From contig NZ_QNVT01000037.1 of the NCBI RefSeq assembly GCF_003385515.1, positions 1 to 51,497 on the forward strand: DNA of 51,497 bases, in the 5' to 3' direction. Positions 26,173-35,244 of this stretch are shown here, one piece after another (position 1 is the stretch's first letter; the number at the start of each line of letters is the position of its first letter). Position numbers and translations under genes: made by a program. The notes beneath the pieces are model-generated. The model was not told where the DNA came from. It saw only the letters and a list, made by a program, of their open reading frames with translations, and did no database searches. The stretch comes from Chryseobacterium pennae (GTDB taxonomy: Bacteria > Bacteroidota > Bacteroidia > Flavobacteriales > Weeksellaceae).

Positions 26173-28350
26173 CTAATTAACCAAAAAATCACAGAACTTA
26201 TAAAACTTTTTAAACAGAGCTAAAGTACTTTTTTTGTCATTCATCGCTGCAAAAACATAAATCAATTTATAAAATGCACCATATCCGGCATTTTCAATTA
26301 AGCATTTTTCCATCTGCTCTTTTGCATTTGGATTCTCAAGACAGCAAGCTACACCTAGGTAAAAATATTCAGAATTGTGTGTCTCCCAAAAACCTGTCTT
26401 TAGGAAACCTTGTTCCTTTGTTAATTGCACAAACATATCTATATTACCATCGACAAACAGTATTTTGTCTATCCATTTACGCCAAATCTCCTTGTCTTCA
26501 ATATATATCTTATTATTGCGGTTGCTGAAAAGAGAATACACCTCCTGCAATTCTTTTTTGTCGGAAATTTTATCAATTATTTGAGAAAATTCCATTTGGG
26601 TTATTTTTCTATCCGCCAGATTATCGTCTGCATCAACAATGATTTCATTTTCTTTTTTGTTCATCTGACAATAAGAATCATATGCATCATAATAGTTTTC
26701 TATTACGCCTTGCTGATAATCAAATTTACCTTTAACTGACTCAACAATTCCACAGACCTTGGAAAAGCATTTCTTTTTAACATCATCATCATAAAAATCG
26801 CTCTTAAGTATTTCCATTTCTACTTTGAATAAAGATTGAGTATACTCTTTATTCTTGAAGCTCCACCTGTTCACCATTTCTTGCACTTTATCATAAGGAA
26901 TCGCATTTGCCTTAATATCGTGGATTATTATTGCAATTAACGACAGATTCTCCACATGATTTTCCAGGTCCAGCTTTTGAAATCTTTTCCAGTACTTATA
27001 AGCAAGTTTTACATCATAACCTCCTAGGGCATCCAAAAAATTCAATATGCCATATCGGGTATGATCACCGTCCGTAACCTCAAACAATCTTAAGTTCAAT
27101 AAAAATATAGATTCGGATAATTCCAAAACCTCTTCTCTTGTTAACCAGTTCTTTTCCAAAACCTTAGCAAATGATTCATTAAAGAAATCCGATATGAAGA
27201 TATCTTTTCTCCATCCGTGTCTTAATTTGCTATTGATAAAAGCTTCCCTTATATAAAAAAGGCATTTTTCTGCATTAATCTGCGAAAACATCCCGCTCAG
27301 TAAAAAACAAGTGTCAATATATACAGAATAGTCAATTTTTACTTTTTTTAAAGTATTTTCATGTGGTTCCAGCTCCGCTTCAGTTACAATTTTTGTAAAA
27401 TAAAGCCCATCAATCTTATTTAGATTTGTCAAAAATATAAAACTCTCGAAATCAATAGTTAGCATTTTGGTTAACTGTAAATAATCAGTTCTATTTGCCT
27501 TCGAATAGTAGAAGATATAAGCCCATAATCTTGATAGTACAGCCTTTATCCTTGGCTTGGCTGGATACCATTTTTTAAATCTATTTATGTAATAAATCAG
27601 ATTTTTAGGTAAAGATCCTATTGCCTCAAATCCGTTTAAATATAAATCAAAAAGCGCGCAGTATTTAACTACATCATCAACAGCAGGAAAATCTCTTGCC
27701 GAGTTTCTCTCCCGCATAAAGTTGCTATCTCCAGCTATAATGTAGGACAGAGCGAAAGGATGTATATGTCTTTGAAAGCTATATTCACGGATATATCCCT
27801 GAAGAGGACGTACTGCAGTAAGTACATCTTCTATTTGCTTCTCGGTTACATTGATCTTTAAGAGCCTCCGGAAAAAGAAAACTGGCAAGTTGTTTAATTT
27901 CGGTCTTTTTCTAAACTTAATAATCCGATCAGATATAGCAGCTTGTAACGGAAGGTTACCAAAAAACAATGGCAAAAATTCCAATGTCGAAAGTAGATCC
28001 AGAAAGATGCATAATTCCAATTCATTTAATTCAGGAACTAATCCAAGCAATTCATTTCGGAAATGTTTGAAGCCCACAGAGAAATAGGATTTAATCACAA
28101 ATTCCTTCGGAGACTGATTGTCAAGAAGCGAATTAGCATCAGTGTAATAATTCTTATAGGAACCACGATATTTACTTAAAAAAAAGGGAACATATGTATC
28201 TTTCCCATCCTCAAGCACCTTAAATTTATAAAATAATTGACCTTCCAGCTCCTTAAGATCTGTCACATTTTCGAAATTCCACATTTCATCCGTGCATGCA
28301 GTAATCACTTCTGCTGCTGCTGCATTTTTTCCTTTTTCATAAAAGGTCAA
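26173..28350 (-). CDS. Large helical protein of unknown function, start uncertain
   Basis: 725 residues if the TTG at 28350 is used. The frame stays open to 28461 without any ATG, and the first ATG is 22 codons inside, so the N-terminus is probably missing. The protein is rich in Leu, Phe, Lys, Asp and Tyr and is predicted to be almost wholly alpha-helical, with TPR- or HEAT-like stretches (LYFTKIVTEAELEPHENT, YKYWKRFQKLDLENHVENL, KEQMEKCLIENAGYGAFYKLIYVF). There is no signal peptide, no Walker, nuclease or peptidase motif, and no Cys cluster. I recognise no family. It lies between the IetAS module and the RM operon, which makes a defence role possible (inference only). Confidence 0.55.
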   Translation of the reverse strand: MTFYEKGKNAAAAEVITACTDEMWNFENVTDLKELEGQLFYKFKVLEDGKDTYVPFFLSKYRGSYKNYYTDANSLLDNQSPKEFVIKSYFSVGFKHFRNELLGLVPELNELELCIFLDLLSTLEFLPLFFGNLPLQAAISDRIIKFRKRPKLNNLPVFFFRRLLKINVTEKQIEDVLTAVRPLQGYIREYSFQRHIHPFALSYIIAGDSNFMRERNSARDFPAVDDVVKYCALFDLYLNGFEAIGSLPKNLIYYINRFKKWYPAKPRIKAVLSRLWAYIFYYSKANRTDYLQLTKMLTIDFESFIFLTNLNKIDGLYFTKIVTEAELEPHENTLKKVKIDYSVYIDTCFLLSGMFSQINAEKCLFYIREAFINSKLRHGWRKDIFISDFFNESFAKVLEKNWLTREEVLELSESIFLLNLRLFEVTDGDHTRYGILNFLDALGGYDVKLAYKYWKRFQKLDLENHVENLSLIAIIIHDIKANAIPYDKVQEMVNRWSFKNKEYTQSLFKVEMEILKSDFYDDDVKKKCFSKVCGIVESVKGKFDYQQGVIENYYDAYDSYCQMNKKENEIIVDADDNLADRKITQMEFSQIIDKISDKKELQEVYSLFSNRNNKIYIEDKEIWRKWIDKILFVDGNIDMFVQLTKEQGFLKTGFWETHNSEYFYLGVACCLENPNAKEQMEKCLIENAGYGAFYKLIYVFAAMNDKKSTLALFKKFYKFCDFLVN

Positions 28351-28443
28351 TGCATTTCGATAGGTTGCAGTTATAAATTCCTTTGTATTTAATACATCGT
28401 CGTTCAGTAATACTTCTAATGTCTTATTCTTTTGACATGCTAA

Positions 28444-29007
28444 ACTATCGATAAAAATGTATCAAAGGAGAAAACATCTGAAGAACCATACAGAGTTATT
28501 GAAGAAACTCAGCTAAACAAAGACATACTGGGCGTAATATCACCACACAGAAATCTCTTGATGGCTGCCCTGAACGAACTGATCAAAAAAGAATCTTTTA
28601 AGCTAGACATTCAAAATAATGAACGTACGTATGAACGCGGTCATTTATTTGTTGATATATTAGGCTATCCAAGTGTTGTTCTGTGGAGAGAAATAGGCTT
28701 TCATGAAGTAGAGATATCAGTTTGGTGGAAATACAATCATTCTTTGCACCCGCAAGCAAATCTGAAAGGTAACGCCAAAGAAAACTTCAGAACTTCAGAA
28801 CCATTAGCTGATAAAAAGCACTACAAGAAATTTGTAGGAGCGGTTATTGTTGGATGGCTAGAAAGAAGAGAAGGAATATTTCTACAGGGGAAAGGTAATG
28901 AGGGGATTTTAAAAAAGTATGTAAGAAGAGGTGAAAAAACCGAATTAGAAGATGCACCTGTTGTAGATGCAATTGGTTTTGAGCCAACTGGTTTGTTTTA
29001 TGTATAA
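28444..29007 (+). pseudogene. N-terminally truncated protein of unknown function
   Basis: The frame opens right after a TAA (28441-28443) and reads SIDKNVSKEKTSEEPYRVIE, LGVISPHRNLLMAALNELI, TYERGHLFVDILGYPSVVLW, HEVEISVWWKYNHSLHP and FVGAVIVGWLERREGIFLQ to TAA 29005-29007. The first ATG is at 28561 with no clear ribosome site, although the frame is protein-like before it, so the start has been lost. I do not recognise the family. Its open part overlaps head to head with the start-less frame of 26173-28461 on the other strand. Confidence 0.45.
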
Positions 29008-29159
29008 TCCAGTTAAATTTTATATTAGCTACAGCCTCTTAATTGACTGTAGCTAAAATATAAAAAAGATTGCGATTATAATCGTTCTCAAAATGTTTTG
29101 ACGGATAACTTCAACATTTCTCTTCCAATTAATATTTCTTTAATCCAGTACTCTATAAT

Positions 29160-29894
29160 CTACTTCCTATTTTTCTTTTCTGCATTAGACTCAATAAAAT
29201 ACTTACTTGTATCAATATACAAAAATGGATCTAACAGGACCTCTTCATTATTATCAAAATTTTTCACGCTATTCTCTTTAACCACTACGCCGTCTTTTGT
29301 AAGCCGTAAATACCAATCACCGTGACATGGCTGTAACACAGGTGGGGTATGTCTACTGATTATCCAACTCCATTTCGGCTTATTATTATTAATTTCACAT
29401 GACTGCATTTCCCATAATTCCAACTTATTTTCATGTACTAATTCTACATTTTTATTAACATCAATAAGTGGCTTATAGTGGTAAAGATCAGATTCAGAAT
29501 ATCCTCTAGAAGGAAACTTTATAAAATTCATTTTTTTCCAAAAAGCCTCAGACTCTCTTGGTTCGCAATATAAGATTACTGCTTTAAAGCCCTTAGACTT
29601 GAAATATAGCTCCGCTAATTCGTATAATTTTTTCCCATACCACATTTTCCTAAAATTTGGATGTATTTCAAAAATGTCAATCTCGACATAACCGTTGTCG
29701 TTACTCGCTGCCCAAGAAATAAAGCCTACAATTCCATCATCAGTTGTACAGGTTATTAACTGCTGTCTTTGGTAAGATTTTTCAATCGTATTCCAATTAC
29801 AATAAAACCCTTCTTTAGAAATATCAAATTCTCGCTTAAGCCATCCCTTTACTTCATTGAGCTGCTGAATATTTGGTTCAATATTTATTATCAT
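29160..29894 (-). CDS. GNAT-family N-acetyltransferase
   Basis: The product is 244 residues. The N-terminal about 140 residues show the GNAT fold: WLKREF, VGFISWAASNDNGYVEIDIFEIHPNFRKMWYGKKLYELAE (motif A with R-x-x-x-Y-G-K, where classical proteins have Q/RxxGxG/A), then KAVILYCEPRESEAFWKKMNF (motif B). About 100 further residues (ENKLELWEMQ, KWSWIISRHTPPVLQPCHGDWYLRL) form a C-terminal extension without a known match. It should transfer an acetyl group from acetyl-CoA; the substrate is unknown. It is a single gene on the edge of the RM island. Confidence 0.8.
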   Translation of the reverse strand: MIINIEPNIQQLNEVKGWLKREFDISKEGFYCNWNTIEKSYQRQQLITCTTDDGIVGFISWAASNDNGYVEIDIFEIHPNFRKMWYGKKLYELAELYFKSKGFKAVILYCEPRESEAFWKKMNFIKFPSRGYSESDLYHYKPLIDVNKNVELVHENKLELWEMQSCEINNNKPKWSWIISRHTPPVLQPCHGDWYLRLTKDGVVVKENSVKNFDNNEEVLLDPFLYIDTSKYFIESNAEKKNRK

Positions 29895-30261
29895 GTTTAT
29901 GGTAATGATTAATTAGACAAAAAAAGTAATTTCCTTATTAAAATTAGGCAGTGATAATTTTCGCAAATCTGCAATTAATTTTAAGTATAGCTCAGAGCTT
30001 CATCAAGGGGAAATGTTAGTTCTTGAAATTCAAAAGACTATAAGATATAGCGTCTACTCCCTTGCCCATTAGCAGATTACCACAAAGGTAGTAGATCGGA
30101 GCTTTACGTCCGTCAAACTACAACCATCCGTTACAGGGTCTAATAGCAATACTATAACAAATTCTCAACAGAATTTTAGTATAATCATACGTAATATTCA
30201 TCTCTCAAATTAAAGATAAGACAACCGCCCCTCCTCTCTATTAATTATTAGTGGTATCAAA
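29895..30261. other. 367 bases with no recognisable gene
   Basis: No open frame of protein-like content, no tRNA and no strong hairpin. It presumably holds the GNAT gene promoter at its left end. Confidence 0.45.
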
Positions 30262-30522
30262 TTACAATCTGTATCTTAAAGAGATTGCTCTCCATATATC
30301 GTTTGCAAAATCTTTGTCAACTTCAGAATGTTCAAAAAACCACTTGCTATCTCTCTTTACTAATTTCTGTACTACACCATCCAGTAGTAAATCTATTTCT
30401 ACCATTTCCTTGGTTATTTCCTTTTGTAATAACTTTACTTGAAAATCTCTATTCTTATAGGTTATTCTAAATATCTGTCCTTTGGACCGATCATAAAAAC
30501 GCGAATCAACTGTATCTTCCAT
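30262..30522 (-). CDS. Small hypothetical protein (86 aa)
   Basis: ATG 30522 to 30262. It is a charged, soluble protein with YDRSKGQIFRITYKNRDFQVKL (strands), then LLDGVVQKLVKRDSKWFFEHSEV and DFANDIWRAISLRYRL. Its composition and length are like small conserved Bacteroidota proteins found near mobile elements. No domain recognised. It is divergent from the DNA-binding gene at 30709. Confidence 0.5.
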   Translation of the reverse strand: MEDTVDSRFYDRSKGQIFRITYKNRDFQVKLLQKEITKEMVEIDLLLDGVVQKLVKRDSKWFFEHSEVDKDFANDIWRAISLRYRL

Positions 30523-30708
30523 AATTTGAATAGTAAATTTAGAAAATTAGCAACACAATAAAGAGGCTTATTATTATTTTTTGCCCTGCTTTTTTGAATA
30601 GCATAGGGTTACTGAACGGACATCTTAAGACAAAATAGGCACCACAAAGAACATCTTCCTTCTGTAGCGGTATTCGCATAGAATTTTGAGCCATACAAAA
30701 TTTAAAAT

Positions 30709-30972
30709 ATGGAAATGGTATCAAAACAAGATCTTGAAATATTCAGAATAAGAATGATGTCAGATATACAACAATTATTGGATGCTAGTCAACGTCCAAT
30801 GAAAGAAGAATTTGATTGGCTAAGAAGCAAGGCTATTCGTAAAATGATGGACATTTCTCCTGCGACCTTACAAAATTTAAGAATCACCGGAAAAATTCGC
30901 CACAAAAGAGTAATGGGTTCCTATTATTACAACAGGACAGATGTACAAAAACTGTTTGAAGATGAAAATTGA
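30709..30972 (+). CDS. Helix-turn-helix (excisionase/MerR-like) DNA-binding protein
   Basis: The product is 87 residues. A helical N-terminus is followed by KAIRKMMDISPATLQNLRITGKIRHKRVMGSYYYNRTDVQKLFED, the HTH_17-type fold in which the recognition helix (PATLQNLRITG) is followed by a small wing. This family is common as excisionases or plasmid/element regulators in Bacteroidota. It overlaps the next gene by 11 bases, so the two are translationally linked. Placed 0.4 kb before hsdR, it could control the RM operon (inference). Confidence 0.75.
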   Translation: MEMVSKQDLEIFRIRMMSDIQQLLDASQRPMKEEFDWLRSKAIRKMMDISPATLQNLRITGKIRHKRVMGSYYYNRTDVQKLFEDEN

Positions 30973-31258
30973 TGTTTCAAAAAGAGGTTTGATATATCTT
31001 GATAACATTTGTAATGACCCTCGACTTACTGTCTGGCATATAAGTTTACTCCTAGCTATAATACGAATAGCCTATCGTCAAAATGAGAGCAAAATTATAC
31101 GAGTAAGCCGAAGTAAGCTCATGACAATGTCGCATATCAATACAACCCCCACATATCACAAGTATTTTAAAGAACTACAGATGTTGGGTTACATTAAATA
31201 TACTCCCTCCTATCATCCTGGCTATCGCAGTACGATAGAGTTATTAAAACAGTACTAA
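30962..31258 (+). CDS. Winged-helix-like small protein
   Basis: The product is 98 residues from ATG 30962, which overlaps the previous gene; the upstream frame belongs to that overlap. It reads DPRLTVWHISLLLAIIRIAYRQNESKIIRVSRSKLMTMSHINTTPTYHKYFKELQMLGYIKYTPSYHPG, the helix-turn-helix-wing layout seen in Bacteroidota Rep-like and transcriptional regulators. It forms a two-gene unit with 30709-30972, closed by the terminator at 31267-31310. Confidence 0.65.
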   Translation: MKIDVSKRGLIYLDNICNDPRLTVWHISLLLAIIRIAYRQNESKIIRVSRSKLMTMSHINTTPTYHKYFKELQMLGYIKYTPSYHPGYRSTIELLKQY

Positions 31259-31266
31259 GTATTAAA

Positions 31267-31310
31267 TAAAAACTTCAATATTCTCTACAGCTGAATATTG
31301 AAGTTTTTTT
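31267..31310 (+). terminator. Terminator upstream of hsdR
   Basis: AAAAACTTCAATATTC, 9-base loop, GAATATTGAAGTTTTTTT. The stem is flanked by A-run and T-run, so it can act in both directions. A near-identical hairpin follows hsdS at 37235-37277. Confidence 0.8.
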
Positions 31311-31381
31311 GTCGCCCTTTACCTTTTTCAGTTAATCCTAATTTAGCATCAAAATACCACCACACATATTAAGAATTTCAG

Positions 31382-31414
31382 TTTGTTTTAACAGTTTTGA
31401 TTTTACTATATTTA
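31382..31414 (+). promoter_or_regulatory. Putative promoter of the hsd operon
   Basis: TTTG at 31382-31385, 21 bases, TATATTTA at 31407-31414 (seven of eight to TAnnTTTG). The hsdR ATG follows 24 bases later. Confidence 0.45.
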
Positions 31415-31438
31415 TGGATTAATAGCCAGAAAGTATTC

Positions 31439-33808
31439 ATGAATAAAAAAAACTTATCTGAATCTGATATAAAAGCAAAATTTATCACACCTGCGATCTT
31501 AAAATCAGGTTGGGATGAGCTGACTCAAATTGGTCGTGAAATATTCTTTACCGATGGTCGAATATATGTTAAAGGTAAATTGACTGCAAGAGGTAAAAGG
31601 AAATTTGCGGATTACATTCTTTACTACAAGCCAAATGTACCAATCGCAATAATTGAGGCGAAAGATAATTCTCATACCTTGAAGAGTGGCATACAGCAAG
31701 CCTTAGGATATGCTAATACTTTAGATATACCATGCGTTTTTAGTAGTAACGGTGAAGGTTTCTACTTTCATAATAAAACTGCTACAAACGGAGAAATTGA
31801 AAAAGAATTGTCCTTAGACGAATTTCCAAGTCCAGAAGCTCTTTGGGAAATTTATAAGAAATATAAAGGTATCGAGAATCTAAAAGTTGAAGAAGTTGTC
31901 AAACAAGATTATTTCCAGAATGGTTCAGGACGAAGTCCAAGATATTATCAACAAATAGCCATTAACAGAACTATCGAAGCAGTTGCAAAAGGTTTGACTA
32001 GAATCCTTCTGGTAATGGCAACAGGTACTGGGAAAACCTATACAGCGTTTCAAATCATTTACAGGCTTTGGAAAAGTGGTTCAAAAAAAAGAATTCTATT
32101 TCTAGCAGATAGGACTGCACTGCTAGATCAAACTGCTCGTGGAGATTTCAGACATTTTAAAGATGCCTTAACCGTTATTAAACATAAGAAAATTGATAAA
32201 GCCTACAATGTTTATTTAGCATTATATCAAGGGTTATCAGACAACAAATCTGAAGATGCTTACAAACAATTTAGTAGAGATTTCTTTGATCTAATTATTA
32301 TTGACGAGTGTCATAGAGGAAGCGCAAAAGAAGATAGTAAATGGAGAGAAATTCTTGAGTATTTTAATAAGGCAACGCACATTGGGTTAACTGCAACTCC
32401 AAAAGAAACAACCGAAGTTTCTAATATTGATTATTTCGGAGAGCCAATTTACAGCTATTCTTTAAAGCAAGGAATTGATGATGGTTTTCTTGCACCATAT
32501 AAAGTGGTTAAGATTACGCTAGATATTGATGCCGAAGGCTGGAGGCCGCCAAAAGGATTTCTGGACAAAAATGGGAAAACTGTTGAAGATAGAATATATA
32601 GCAGAACTGATTTTGATAAAAATATTATTGTTGAAGAACGGAGAGCAATAGTAGCTGAAAAAATATCAGAGTTTTTGAAAGGCTATGATAGATTTGCCAA
32701 AACAATAGTGTTCTGCATTGATATTGAACATGCAGAAGGAATGCGAACTGCGTTAGCAAATGCAAATTCCGATTTATTTGCTCATAACAATAAGTATGTA
32801 ATGCAAATTACAGGTGATAATGATGAAGGAAAAAGAGAATTAGATAACTTTATTAATCCTCAAGAATCTTATCCCGTTATTGCTACTACTTCAAAATTAA
32901 TGACCACAGGTGTTGATGCTCAAACTTGTAAACTAATTGTTTTAGACAGCAATATTGGATCTATGACCGAATTTAAGCAGATTATAGGTCGGGGAACTCG
33001 TATCAATGAAGAATTCGGCAAGACTTATTTTACGATCATGGATTTTCGTAATGTTACCAATCTATTCGCTGATCCTGACTTTGATGGAGATCCTGTAATG
33101 ATTAAACAAGTAAGTGAAGATGAGGATTTAAGTGATGTAGAGGAAGAAGTAATTGATGAAACTATTACTGATATTTTGGACGGAGAAGTAATTGATTTCC
33201 CTCAAGTTGAAGCTGGTGGTGAAATTGAAGAAAATATGAGACGTGAGAAAGTTAGAGTAGATGGTGTTCAAGTAAAGATTGTAAATGAGCGTGTACAATA
33301 TTTGGGATCAGATGGGAAAATTATTACAGAAAGTTTGAGTGATTACACAAAAAGCAATATAACTAAGCAATATCAAACCTTAGAAAAATTTTTGTCATAT
33401 TGGAATAGTGCAGAAAAGAAAGAAGCTATTATTCAAGAATTGGAAGAACAAGGAATTTTCTTTGAAGCATTGAAGGAAGAAGTAGGGAAAGATTTTGATC
33501 CCTTTGATCTAATTTGCCACTTAGCTTTCGAAGCAAAGCCATTAACGAGAAAAGAACGTGCAAATAACGTTAAAAAAAGAAACTATTTTACAAAATATGG
33601 TGACAAAGCACAGGCCGTTTTGAACAGTTTACTCGATAAATATGCGGAGGAAGGATTGTTAACTATCGAAAGTACAGAAGTTTTAAGACTTGATCCTTTA
33701 AATAAATTAGGAACGCCTATTGAACTCATTAAAGCCTTTGGAGGAAAATCACGATATTTGCAGGCTTTAAAAGAATTAGAAACAGAATTATACAGTGGTA
33801 TAGCATAA
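31439..33808 (+). CDS. hsdR: Type I restriction enzyme R subunit (HsdR)
   Basis: The product is 789 residues from ATG 31439; the frame is open upstream, but MNKKNLSESDIKAKF is the usual N-terminus. The nuclease domain has D58 (FADYILYY) and the E73-A-K75 box (AIIEAKD). The SF2 motor has Walker A ATGTGKT (194-200), DECH (289-292), GLTATP (317-321) and a motif VI of IGRGTRI. A helical C-terminal domain for contact with HsdM follows (about 620-789). It uses ATP to translocate DNA and cuts it when the target is unmethylated. The stop shares its last base with the hsdM ATG (TAATG), so translation is coupled. All key residues are present. Confidence 0.95.
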   Translation: MNKKNLSESDIKAKFITPAILKSGWDELTQIGREIFFTDGRIYVKGKLTARGKRKFADYILYYKPNVPIAIIEAKDNSHTLKSGIQQALGYANTLDIPCVFSSNGEGFYFHNKTATNGEIEKELSLDEFPSPEALWEIYKKYKGIENLKVEEVVKQDYFQNGSGRSPRYYQQIAINRTIEAVAKGLTRILLVMATGTGKTYTAFQIIYRLWKSGSKKRILFLADRTALLDQTARGDFRHFKDALTVIKHKKIDKAYNVYLALYQGLSDNKSEDAYKQFSRDFFDLIIIDECHRGSAKEDSKWREILEYFNKATHIGLTATPKETTEVSNIDYFGEPIYSYSLKQGIDDGFLAPYKVVKITLDIDAEGWRPPKGFLDKNGKTVEDRIYSRTDFDKNIIVEERRAIVAEKISEFLKGYDRFAKTIVFCIDIEHAEGMRTALANANSDLFAHNNKYVMQITGDNDEGKRELDNFINPQESYPVIATTSKLMTTGVDAQTCKLIVLDSNIGSMTEFKQIIGRGTRINEEFGKTYFTIMDFRNVTNLFADPDFDGDPVMIKQVSEDEDLSDVEEEVIDETITDILDGEVIDFPQVEAGGEIEENMRREKVRVDGVQVKIVNERVQYLGSDGKIITESLSDYTKSNITKQYQTLEKFLSYWNSAEKKEAIIQELEEQGIFFEALKEEVGKDFDPFDLICHLAFEAKPLTRKERANNVKKRNYFTKYGDKAQAVLNSLLDKYAEEGLLTIESTEVLRLDPLNKLGTPIELIKAFGGKSRYLQALKELETELYSGIA

Positions 33809-35244
33809 TGGCAAATATAGGGGCAGTAATATCAAGCATTAGGAATATAATGCGTCAGGATAGAGGAATATCAGGTGATGCTCAACGATTAGAACAGTTG
33901 GGATGGATGCTTTTTTTGAAAATAATTGATGACAAGGATCAAGAACTCGAAATATTAAAAGATGATTACATATCAGTAATACCCGAAAAATTTCAGTGGA
34001 GAAACTGGGCGTCAGATCAAGAAGGAATTACAGGAGATGAGTTGCTAGAATTTATAGATAGTACTGCACAAGATAATAAAGGACTTTTCTCTACTTTAAG
34101 TACGCTAACCAATCCTCAAAACCCAAAAAGAACAAGTATTGTTCAGCAGATTTTTGATGGTACCAACAACTTTATGAAATCGGGTTACGAAATGCGTAAA
34201 GTTATCAACGAACTTAATAAAATAGATTTCAATAGTTCAAAAGACAAACAAGTTTTCGGAACAATTTACGAAAGTATTTTAGTCGAATTACGTGATGCAG
34301 GGAACAAGGGCGAATATTATACTCCAAGGGCTGTTACCAAATTAATGACAATGATGACTGACCCAAAATTGGGTGAGCGAGTGTTGGACCCAGCAGCCGG
34401 AACAGCAGGATTTCTTACAGAAGCAATTGATTATGTAAGGGATAATTATGTAAATACCGTAGAAAATGAACGGTTTTTACAAACAAGCATTACAGGTTGG
34501 GAATTTAAACCTGTTCCATTTGTATTAGGGTTGACCAATCTTATTCTGCACGAAATAGAAGTTCCTGATTATCATTATATAGACAGCTTAAAGGTAGAAT
34601 ATAACAGCATAGGAAGAAAAGATCAGGTAGATGTTATATTGGCAAACCCTCCTTTTGGGGCAAGTATTGCTGATGGAGTCGAAACTAACTTTCCAACTAA
34701 TTATCGTTGTAAGGAATCAGCAGACTTATTTGTAATATTGATACTACAACTTTTAAAATCAAATGGTAGAGCCGCTATCGTTTTACCTGATGGTTCAATC
34801 ACCGGCGAAGGTGTTAAAGCCAGAATCCGAGAAAAATTATTAACAGACTGTAATCTTCATACCATAATACGTTTACCTCAAAGCACTTTCTTCCCGGCGA
34901 CGGTAAGCACTAATTTGTTGTTTTTTGAAAAAGGAAGCAAAACAAAAGATATTTGGTATTATGAACATAAGTTACCAACAGGGCAAAAAAGCTACAGTAA
35001 AACCAAACCGATACAATTTGAAGAGTTTGGGCCATTGATACAATGGTGGAATAATCGCGAAAAAAACCAGCAAGCTTGGAAGGTAAATATTAAGGATTTA
35101 AAAGATTGGAATTTGGATATCAAGAATCCCAATTCATCAATTGAAGAAACAAGTCTATCTACTAGCGAAGTAATTAAGAAGTTATCTACTTCATTTGCAA
35201 AATCTCAATCAGTAATCCAAGAGTTAGAAAATCTATTGAAATAA
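33808..35244 (+). CDS. hsdM: Type I restriction-modification M subunit (HsdM)
   Basis: The product is 478 residues. The N-terminal HsdM helical domain is followed by an N6-adenine methyltransferase: SAM motif I DPAAGTAGF (194-202) and catalytic NPPFG (280-284). GNKGEYYTPR at 166-173 is the family hallmark. It methylates adenine in the sequence selected by HsdS and, together with HsdS, forms the modification enzyme. It is coupled to hsdR by a one-base overlap and followed at once by hsdS (stop TAA, ATG next). Complete. Confidence 0.95.
   Translation: MANIGAVISSIRNIMRQDRGISGDAQRLEQLGWMLFLKIIDDKDQELEILKDDYISVIPEKFQWRNWASDQEGITGDELLEFIDSTAQDNKGLFSTLSTLTNPQNPKRTSIVQQIFDGTNNFMKSGYEMRKVINELNKIDFNSSKDKQVFGTIYESILVELRDAGNKGEYYTPRAVTKLMTMMTDPKLGERVLDPAAGTAGFLTEAIDYVRDNYVNTVENERFLQTSITGWEFKPVPFVLGLTNLILHEIEVPDYHYIDSLKVEYNSIGRKDQVDVILANPPFGASIADGVETNFPTNYRCKESADLFVILILQLLKSNGRAAIVLPDGSITGEGVKARIREKLLTDCNLHTIIRLPQSTFFPATVSTNLLFFEKGSKTKDIWYYEHKLPTGQKSYSKTKPIQFEEFGPLIQWWNNREKNQQAWKVNIKDLKDWNLDIKNPNSSIEETSLSTSEVIKKLSTSFAKSQSVIQELENLLK

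Noticed and set aside
30941..30961. Earlier start of the winged-helix gene
   Set aside because: It would overlap the preceding gene more deeply; ATG 30962 gives a usual short overlap and a sensible N-terminus.
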